Below are positions 7,469-11,873 of a stretch of DNA of 11,873 nucleotides, piece after piece. The position numbers were made by a program, and so were the translations under genes. Position 1 is the stretch's first letter, and every line of letters begins with the position of its first letter. The DNA is from Ramicandelaber brevisporus (Eukaryota > Kickxellomycota > Ramicandelaberales > Ramicandelaberaceae). The notes below the pieces were generated by a model. The model was given only the letters and a program-made list of their open reading frames with translations, searched no databases and was not told the DNA's origin. The stretch lies in the NCBI GenBank assembly GCA_025201865.1, contig MU603123.1, forward strand, positions 7,560 to 19,432, read 5' to 3'.

Positions 7469-8290
7469 ATGTCTCGAGCAGTTACTCCGTCAAACGGGGG
7501 CAAGGCGACTCTGCCCACAGCCGCCGGTGTTGCCAACATGCCCACTGGCACCGACTATCAGTTCTGTACAGCCAAGCTCTCAACTGCTCTGAAGGATGAG
7601 AGCCGCACTCCCGTTGTCCTCGTTGCCTGCGGCTCCTTCTCCCCTCTCACCTACCTCCACTTGCGTATCTTTGAGATGGCTCGCGACTACTTCAATGACC
7701 CTATTCGCACTGAATACGAGCTCATCGGCGGCTACTTCTCTCCAGTCAGCGATGGTTACGGCAAAGAGGGTTTGGCTCCAGCAATTCATCGCGTCAACAT
7801 GTGTAAATTGGCAACGGAGACATCCGATTGGGTCATGGTTGATGACTGGGAGGCGTTGCAGCCCACGTATCAGCGCACAATCAGCGCACTCGACCATCTC
7901 AACGAAATGCTGAACATTGAGACTGGCGGTGGCATTTTGCTCTCGAATGGTGAGCGCAAGCCTATCAAGATTCTCATGCTGGCTGGCGGTGACCTCATTG
8001 AGTCGTTTGGTGTGCCTGGCTTGTGGGCAACTGACGATCTGCATCGGATTTTGGGCGATTACGGAGTCATGATTGTAGAGCGGACAGGTACTGATGTATA
8101 TGGGTTCCTGCTTTCGAACGACATATTGTATCAGCATCGGCCAAATGTACACATTGTGAAGCAGCTGATTTACAATGACATTAGTTCGACCAAAGTACGG
8201 CTATTTATCAAGCGTGGAATGTCGCTAAAGTATCTGCTACCGGACAGTGTCATTGAATACATTGCAAAGCACAATCTATACAGGCAGTGA
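7469..8290 (+). CDS. NMA1: Nicotinamide/nicotinate mononucleotide adenylyltransferase (NMNAT)
   Basis: Joins ATP to NMN or nicotinate mononucleotide to give NAD or deamido-NAD, the step shared by de novo and salvage NAD synthesis. The 273-residue protein shows the nucleotidyltransferase fold: GSFSPLTYLHLR (55-66, with the nucleotide-binding His64 of the (H/T)xxH motif), VDDWEALQPTYQRT (124-137) for the substrate pocket, LAGGDLIESF (171-180) and the ISSTKVR motif (238-244) that contacts ATP phosphates. The N-terminal extension of about 46 residues before the fold is typical of fungal Nma1/Nma2 and poorly conserved. Met1 is the first ATG after an in-frame TGA at 7448; Met24 (7538, A at -3) is a possible alternative. 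It is a single exon. An AATAAA lies 109 bases after the stop. The 5' part uses mostly C- or G-ending codons, while the 3' part shifts to A- or T-ending ones. Confidence 0.95.
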   Translation: MSRAVTPSNGGKATLPTAAGVANMPTGTDYQFCTAKLSTALKDESRTPVVLVACGSFSPLTYLHLRIFEMARDYFNDPIRTEYELIGGYFSPVSDGYGKEGLAPAIHRVNMCKLATETSDWVMVDDWEALQPTYQRTISALDHLNEMLNIETGGGILLSNGERKPIKILMLAGGDLIESFGVPGLWATDDLHRILGDYGVMIVERTGTDVYGFLLSNDILYQHRPNVHIVKQLIYNDISSTKVRLFIKRGMSLKYLLPDSVIEYIAKHNLYRQ

Positions 8291-8398
8291 TGTCTATGTC
8301 TTTTCATGTACCCAATTAATGAACACTCCTTTTCCTCGTCTTACTCATTTGTTCAATTCATCAATCAGTCAATCAATCAATCAATCACCTGAATTATA

Positions 8399-8404
8399 AA
8401 TAAA
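8399..8404 (+). terminator. Candidate polyadenylation signal of NMNAT
   Basis: A perfect AATAAA lies 109 bases after the NMNAT stop in an A/T-rich stretch and is followed by a T-rich segment, as expected of a eukaryotic poly(A) signal. Confidence 0.5.
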
Positions 8405-8539
8405 TCATCTTTCTCATCGTCAAACTTCTGTTTATAACTGATTGGTCCACAATTCGCGAGCCATTCACAAAAATGAAGAAGCAATTCGACTGGCTTGAAG
8501 TACTTCTCAGTCGGAGTTATCAATCAAGCCGCGTTTCTT

Positions 8540-8571
8540 GGAAGGAAGGAAGGAAGGAAGGAAGGAAGGAA
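8540..8571. repeat. (GGAA)8 microsatellite
   Basis: Eight perfect GGAA units in the leader of the first PPxY gene, about 150 bases before its start codon. Runs of this kind are unstable in length. In other eukaryotes GGAA runs can bind ETS-type factors, but no such factor is implied here. Confidence 0.92.
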
Positions 8572-8610
8572 GAAACGTGCCTTGGCGCTTTCTCTTCCTC
8601 TTCTCCTCCA

Positions 8611-8650
8611 CTTCTCTCCCTCTTCTCTCCCTCTTCTCTCCCTCTTCTCT
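8611..8650. repeat. 11-bp C/T-rich tandem repeat
   Basis: The unit CCCTCTTCTCT occurs three times without error (8618-8628, 8629-8639, 8640-8650), preceded by a partial copy (8611-8617). It forms the core of a C/T-rich tract running from about 8590 to 8655, ending about 70 bases before the ATG, a position typical of fungal pyrimidine-rich core promoters. Confidence 0.88.
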
Positions 8651-8721
8651 TTCCCAACGCTTACTCTACCCTCACTCTGCTCGTAACTCTTACTCAAACA
8701 CGCAAGCAACAATTATTGATA

Positions 8722-9327
8722 ATGTCGACACTTCATCCAGTGGTATATGTTGTGATAACCGGTATTGTCATTGGTACTGTTGCCCTCTACAAATACACAA
8801 AGAAAAAGCCTCGTCCAGGCGAGCGAAACGAATCAGTCCAACAGACTACAGAGCAAAGGCGGCGTCTGGAAGAGTATAACCAGCGACGGAGGAGGCTCAA
8901 TGCTATACACAATGCAACTAATCGACGGATACCGAATGGCTCGGCCAATGCCAACAGTTCGTATCAAGCTGTAGCGCAGCGCAGCGGGCATCTAACCGAT
9001 TACGAGCTGGAGCAAATCGCAATCCGGCATGGATTCCAAGCAGCATCGGATGCACTTGATAGACAAGAACTGGCGGACCAAACGAGAAGAGCGAGACGAA
9101 GCGATGGCGAGACAATAGTGGGCGAGGCTGTTGCTATTGACATGCCCGAGCCGCCAGCCTATTCCGCCGACGATGAGCCTCCGAAGTACGAGGACATTGT
9201 CAATGAAGCAAGCAGCCTCACCACCAATGAGACAGGCAATGCCTCAACTTCTGTCTCTATCTCTGTCTCAGTCTCAGCCTCTGCCTCCACTTCTACGTCA
9301 ACTATCCAACCCGAGTCTCAACCTTAA
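8722..9327 (+). CDS. Small single-span membrane protein with two PPxY motifs (paralogue 1)
   Basis: I do not recognise the family. The 201-residue protein has a very short N-terminus, one membrane span (about 7-23) and a basic stretch (KYTKKKPRPGER, 24-35), which predicts N-outside, C-cytosolic topology. Then come an Arg/Glu-rich, probably helical segment (44-60), a core (90-116: LTDYELEQIA, HGFQAASDALDRQE), two PY motifs, PPAY (144-147) and PPKY (153-156), and a Ser/Thr-rich tail (174-194). PPxY motifs bind WW domains of Nedd4/Rsp5-type ubiquitin ligases. Small membrane proteins with this layout (Rcr1/Rcr2, Ssh4, Ear1, Bsd2 in yeast) act as Rsp5 adaptors, so an adaptor role is a reasonable inference, not a family assignment. 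The start was chosen at 8722 (A at -3, membrane span follows directly). The frame is open back to 8473 but only through repeats. Its neighbour at 9707 shares the core and the second PY motif. Confidence 0.82.
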   Translation: MSTLHPVVYVVITGIVIGTVALYKYTKKKPRPGERNESVQQTTEQRRRLEEYNQRRRRLNAIHNATNRRIPNGSANANSSYQAVAQRSGHLTDYELEQIAIRHGFQAASDALDRQELADQTRRARRSDGETIVGEAVAIDMPEPPAYSADDEPPKYEDIVNEASSLTTNETGNASTSVSISVSVSASASTSTSTIQPESQP

Positions 9328-9354
9328 AATCCATAATCCTATTCTTATTTGTTA

Positions 9355-9360
9355 AATAAA
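9355..9360 (+). terminator. Candidate polyadenylation signal of PPxY paralogue 1
   Basis: A perfect AATAAA lies 28 bases after the TAA stop, followed by a T-rich stretch. The spacing implies a very short 3' UTR. Confidence 0.55.
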
Positions 9361-9418
9361 TCTCGTTTAATATTCCCCTCAAGCAAATCACAAGAGTAGT
9401 GGCTTATTTAGGTAAACC

Positions 9419-9520
9419 GACGATTCGCATCGGAGTTTTAGCCAACAGACTATTCGCATTGAGATTTCGTCAATAGATACCCGCGTTGGAGTTTCGTCAA
9501 CAAATACCCGCATCTCATTT
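9419..9520. repeat. Degenerate 27-28 bp direct repeat, about 3.7 copies
   Basis: Four adjacent segments begin at about 9419, 9447, 9475 and 9502. They share the pattern AGA(C/T)A(T/C)(T/C)CGC(A/G)TTGGAG, then TTTCGTCAA. Copies 2 and 3 are the most alike; copy 1 is diverged in the second half and copy 4 is truncated. The unit is not a multiple of three in every copy, which argues against coding. Confidence 0.7.
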
Positions 9521-9706
9521 GCTTTTTTTATACAGAAAATTTGCTGCGCAGAGGTCCTGCTCTCCGAACTCTGTACCTTTGTCACCACAACACCGACTAA
9601 CTGACAGCCCTCGCTTCCGCCTTTACTCACACACACTCTCTCCAAAAAAAACTCCTTCGTAGTAAAAGAAAAAAGACAATACGACAAACACACACACTCT
9701 CTTTCG

Positions 9707-10222
9707 ATGGGCGTTATCATCATTCCAAGCTCTGGAGTAAACCCAGGTGTCTACGCAGGTGTCGCCGTTGGTGTGCTCGTTCTGTGCATCTGCATCAAGC
9801 TCGCTCGCTCGTCTAACCGTCGCTCCGACCAGGACTCTGAGCCAGCCGAACAAGCTCCCCCTCCTTCACAGATGTATCAGCCCAGCACAGCCCAAGTTCC
9901 AGGCCACCGTGGTCCACTGACTGATCATGAACTGGAGCAGATTGCAGTTCAACACGGATTCCAGGCAGCATCAGATGCCATGGACCGCCAGGAGATGATG
10001 GAACAGCAGCAAAAGGGAGCAGGCGGCTCGGCCAATGTTCGGATGCCAGAGCCAGTATATTACTCGAACCCTGCAGATGCTCCTCCAAAGTATGAGGAAG
10101 CTCCCGCACCGGCACCTGCATCTGCACCTGCCACTGCAACACCTGTCAATCATACTATTATCGCTATGCCTTCTCCATATGTACCTGCTTCGACTGCTCC
10201 TGCACGTAATCCTACTCCATAA
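9707..10222 (+). CDS. Small single-span membrane protein with a PPxY motif (paralogue 2)
   Basis: A tandem relative of the protein at 8722, and also of unrecognised family. The 171-residue protein has a short N-terminus, one membrane span (about 13-30), a basic stop-transfer (KLARSSNRR, 31-39), a Pro-rich segment with PPPSQMYQP (51-59), then the core (70-96: LTDHELEQIA, HGFQAASDAMDRQE). Of 26 core positions from LTD to RQE, 22 are identical to paralogue 1. Next come MPEPVYYS (113-120), where paralogue 1 has the PPAY motif, PPKY (126-129), and a Pro/Ala-rich tail (132-171). The cytosolic PPKY should bind a WW domain; an Rsp5/Nedd4 adaptor or cargo role is inferred. Outside the core and the PY region the two proteins do not align, so the duplication is old. 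The ATG at 9707 is the only sensible start. An ATTAAA follows the stop, and the gene converges on the DUF7137-like gene, with 88 bases between stops. Confidence 0.85.
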   Translation: MGVIIIPSSGVNPGVYAGVAVGVLVLCICIKLARSSNRRSDQDSEPAEQAPPPSQMYQPSTAQVPGHRGPLTDHELEQIAVQHGFQAASDAMDRQEMMEQQQKGAGGSANVRMPEPVYYSNPADAPPKYEEAPAPAPASAPATATPVNHTIIAMPSPYVPASTAPARNPTP

Positions 10223-10243
10223 TCCTTCTTTTTTTACTTTATC

Positions 10244-10249
10244 ATTAAA
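10244..10249 (+). terminator. Candidate polyadenylation signal of PPxY paralogue 2
   Basis: ATTAAA, the commonest variant of AATAAA, lies 22 bases after the TAA stop in an A/T-rich convergent gap. The opposing minus-strand gene ends only 62 bases further on, so the two transcripts may overlap at their 3' ends. Confidence 0.4.
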
Positions 10250-10310
10250 TCCTTTCCCTGTTGAAGAAAAATAACTAATATAATTGGATATATGGTTTGA
10301 ACGCCATTTA

Positions 10311-11132
10311 CTAAAACGAGTACGCGCTGTAGAGGACGAGACAGAGAGTTGCTAGTAGAAGCGAAAGAGATTGGTCAAATGTTCGCCTGGCCGAATTGAT
10401 GCATGCAGCTCCACAGTCAGCCATTCCATAGGACGTGATGTACGTCATAAAGTTTAGGTACGATGCCTGCAGCATTCCAAAATTCCCCGGCACGCCGTTT
10501 GTAGTGTCAGGATCAGTTGCTGGATCGAAGATCTGGAGCTGGTAATGGCCACCATCGTCAAAATTAAACTGATCGGGCTTCTGAGTGGCCGTGTCCCAAG
10601 TCAGTGTCATTGGATTTGCAAAGGCAGTCTGGTTGGCAATGTAATAGTAGCTACTTCCAGTGGTGCTTGATGAAGAGGTGTATCGGAAACGGACCGATAC
10701 GTTTGCTGGAGGAGATGTGAGTCCGTTATATGTCCAGGTAAAGTTCACTGTGGAACCAATGGCAAAAAGAACAGAGTTGGTGGCTGTGCTGATGGCACTC
10801 GGGGGCGGAACAATAAACTGAACAAGACCAAAAGAGGTAGAGTTGTTTGAGCCGTCATCGCTGCCATCGCCAGAGTTATCACTGTTTGTGTCTGTGCCGT
10901 TATTGGTAGCTGTATTGTTACTCGAGCTGTTGTTTGAGTTGCTGTTTGAGTTGCTGTTTGAGTTGTTGTTTGAGTTGTTGTTGTTTCCACTATCTTGAGC
11001 TGAATTGGAAGTAGAGTTTGTGGAGACGTCGAAGGCTAGAAGTCGTTCAAGTGCCGATTGCGCGTAGCTCTGTCCAAGCAGCAGAGCAAGCACAGCAATG
11101 ACGAGCAACACAGACCTTAATCGGGAGTTCAT
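10311..11132 (-). CDS. Secreted GPI-anchor-type surface protein, DUF7137-like (copy A)
   Basis: A cell-surface protein of unknown function. The 273 residues begin with a clear signal peptide (1-24, cut expected after SYA). Next come an Asn/Ser/Asp-rich linker (36-100), a beta-rich domain (about 103-245) and a hydrophobic C-terminal tail (about 255-273) after a small-residue/basic segment (CINSARR, 244-250), which is the pattern of a GPI-attachment signal. The domain wording (IGSTVNFTWTYNGL, TLTWDT, YQLQIFDP, and a Cys pair at 240 and 244 before the anchor) resembles the fungal DUF7137 family. That label is from recall of the family pattern and should be confirmed. Many NxS/T sequons (for example NQT at 167 and NVS at 144) suggest heavy N-glycosylation. 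The ATG at 11132 has A at -3. The gene is one exon and is followed upstream by a paralogue in the same direction. Its codon use is less G/C-ending than in copy B. Confidence 0.85.
   Translation of the reverse strand: MNSRLRSVLLVIAVLALLLGQSYAQSALERLLAFDVSTNSTSNSAQDSGNNNNSNNNSNSNSNSNSNNSSSNNTATNNGTDTNSDNSGDGSDDGSNNSTSFGLVQFIVPPPSAISTATNSVLFAIGSTVNFTWTYNGLTSPPANVSVRFRYTSSSSTTGSSYYYIANQTAFANPMTLTWDTATQKPDQFNFDDGGHYQLQIFDPATDPDTTNGVPGNFGMLQASYLNFMTYITSYGMADCGAACINSARRTFDQSLSLLLATLCLVLYSAYSF
10924..10983 (-). repeat. 12-bp in-frame minisatellite encoding an Asn/Ser repeat
   Basis: Five consecutive 12-bp units (GAGTTGCTGTTT on the plus strand, with one-base variants) lie inside the surface-protein gene. 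Being four codons long, each gain or loss keeps the frame and changes the linker by one Asn-Ser-rich tetrapeptide. It is embedded in a longer Asn/Ser/Asp-rich stretch that is not perfectly repeated. Confidence 0.88.
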
Positions 11133-11386
11133 TGTAGTAGTTAAAAGTCTAGTTGTAGTTTTTTTATGCTTTCAAAGAAATGAATGAGAAGACTTGCGTG
11201 AAGATGATAGCGGTAGGAGCATAGAGGAGGACGCAGTAGTGGACACGGATTATAAAAGAAGAAGAAATGATCAAGAGAATAGCAGCGATCGGACCAAGTG
11301 CCATGTGCGCTTGCCAAGAATTTATGCAGGCATAAAAAAAAGCACTTGGCACGAACCATGCACGAGAGAAAGAGAGAATGCAGCCA
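11133..11386 (-). promoter_or_regulatory. Intergenic region between the two DUF7137-like genes
   Basis: These 254 bases contain the 3' flank of copy B and the promoter and leader of copy A. On the minus strand there is a C/T-rich segment ending in a TTATAAT-like element (about 11250-11258, about 120 bases before the ATG). Closer to copy B lie nested inverted repeats. Short open frames on both strands show no recognisable product. Confidence 0.45.
11294..11349. repeat. Nested inverted repeats
   Basis: The outer arms CCAAGTGC (11294-11301) and GCACTTGG (11342-11349) are perfect complements. Between them lies a second perfect inverted repeat, TTTATGC-AG-GCATAAA (11321-11336), whose 2-base loop makes it a near-palindrome. 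The element lies 38 bases past the stop of copy B and 162 bases before the start of copy A, so it could act in a 3' UTR or in a promoter. Confidence 0.75.
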
Positions 11387-11873
11387 TTAGTAAAAATAGC
11401 TGAGCATCGGCCAGGCCAGAGCGATCACTGACGCAGTAGCCAGCTGAGATGCAATGCTGTTTCTTTCACCAGCTGCGAGAGCACTGGCTGAGTTTGGCAT
11501 GATGCACTGCGCGCAAACAGGAACGCCGTTCTGACTGAGATACATTGCAAATGGCATCGCGAACGCAACGAGAGAGCCCTGAGGAGGCACGCCGCCAACG
11601 CCGTATGCTGGATCGAAGATGTAGAACGTGTAGCCCGAGCCCTCCACGAGCGAGCTCTTCTTGGGCTTGATGACCTTGGTGTCCCACTTGACGGTTGCAT
11701 CGTGCGCGTAGCTGGTGTGGTTGGCAATGAGCAGAACCGCGCGCTTGCCAACTGCATCCTGCGGCATCTTGACGGCAACAGACACGCTCTTGGGCGGAGT
11801 GACCAGCTGCTTGTCGTACGTCCACTTGAACTCGATCGTGCCGCCGATCATGAATCGAGACACGCCTTCGCGG
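11387..11873 (-). CDS. DUF7137-like surface protein (copy B), 5' end cut by window edge
   Basis: The C-terminal 161 residues of a paralogue of the neighbouring surface protein. The frame is open to the right edge with no ATG start in a sensible place: the ATG at 11851 falls inside the conserved domain, so the true start is outside. Shared landmarks with copy A are IGGTIEFKWTYD against IGSTVNFTWTYN, IANHT against IANQT, VKWDT against LTWDT, and YIFDP against QIFDP. Each has a paired cysteine near the end (CAQC here, CGAAC in copy A) and a hydrophobic C-terminal tail (SQLATASVIALAWPMLSYFY) consistent with GPI anchoring. Codons end mostly in G or C, as in the ABC gene, which may point to higher expression than copy A. 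The signal peptide and any linker cannot be seen. Confidence 0.82.
   Translation of the reverse strand, partial: REGVSRFMIGGTIEFKWTYDKQLVTPPKSVSVAVKMPQDAVGKRAVLLIANHTSYAHDATVKWDTKVIKPKKSSLVEGSGYTFYIFDPAYGVGGVPPQGSLVAFAMPFAMYLSQNGVPVCAQCIMPNSASALAAGERNSIASQLATASVIALAWPMLSYFY

Larger units (their letters stand above)
8291..8721 (+). promoter_or_regulatory. NMNAT 3' flank and promoter of the first PPxY gene
   Basis: These 431 bases hold a TCAA tetranucleotide run (about 8369-8387), an AATAAA at 8399, and then a purine block and a pyrimidine block just before the next gene. The frame of the next gene is open back to an ATG at 8473. That stretch would encode only the repeats (GRKEGRKE, then Ser/Leu/Pro), so I treat it as leader. 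No other gene is visible. Confidence 0.5.
9328..9706 (+). promoter_or_regulatory. Intergenic region between the two PPxY genes
   Basis: These 379 bases hold the poly(A) signal of paralogue 1 (9355), a degenerate 27-28 bp repeat (about 9419-9520), a T-rich spacer, C/T-rich segments (about 9555-9645) and a CA/CT-rich leader ending at the ATG of paralogue 2. A minus-strand open frame spans most of it but reads through repeats and homopolymers with no domain, so I do not call it a gene. Confidence 0.5.

Noticed and set aside
8473-8721. N-terminal extension of the first PPxY protein
   Set aside because: It would encode only the GGAA and C/T repeats; the ATG at 8722 has better context and leads straight into the membrane span.
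9388-9723. 111-codon minus-strand open frame between the PPxY genes
   Set aside because: It runs through degenerate repeats and the leader of paralogue 2, with no domain and no plausible promoter.

Overview
The window looks like a stretch of a compact fungal nuclear chromosome. The main reasons are a full-architecture ABCC-type ABC transporter resembling the fungal Ybt1/'bile acid' subgroup, a nuclear poly(A)-binding protein of the PABPN1/Pab2 type, an Irc21-type cytochrome b5 protein, a eukaryotic NMN adenylyltransferase, and two tandem GPI-anchor-type surface proteins that look like the fungal DUF7137 family. Genes are separated by C/T-rich leaders and simple repeats, and some have AATAAA-like signals. 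No gene needs an intron to read through its conserved domains. CTG falls at conserved leucine positions, so the standard code fits. I cannot name the genus; an intron-poor, possibly early-diverging fungus is the best inference.

Layout: (1) 1-4229, minus strand: 1,409 codons of an ABCC exporter with its 3' end beyond the left edge, so most of the second nucleotide-binding domain is missing. (2) 4230-5142: a gene-poor gap with an A-tract/T-tract inverted repeat. (3) 5143-6156, minus: PABPN1/Pab2. (4) 6358-7047, minus: Irc21-like cytochrome b5 protein. (5) 7048-7468: divergent promoter region with an 8-bp tandem repeat and a C/T-rich tract. (6) 7469-8290, plus: NMN/NaMN adenylyltransferase. (7) 8722-9327 and 9707-10222, plus: two related small single-span membrane proteins with PPxY motifs, divided by an intergenic region with degenerate 27-28 bp repeats. 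(8) 10311-11132 and 11387 to beyond the right edge, minus: tandem DUF7137-like surface proteins.

The left two thirds is mostly housekeeping (export, mRNA tailing, redox, NAD synthesis). The right third is more lineage-specific: two membrane or surface families, each duplicated in tandem. The most intriguing item is the pair of PPxY membrane proteins. They share a nearly invariant core of about 26 residues that I do not recognise. Their layout (very short N-terminus, one membrane span, basic stop-transfer, cytosolic PPxY motifs) is what one expects of adaptors for a Nedd4/Rsp5-type ubiquitin ligase.
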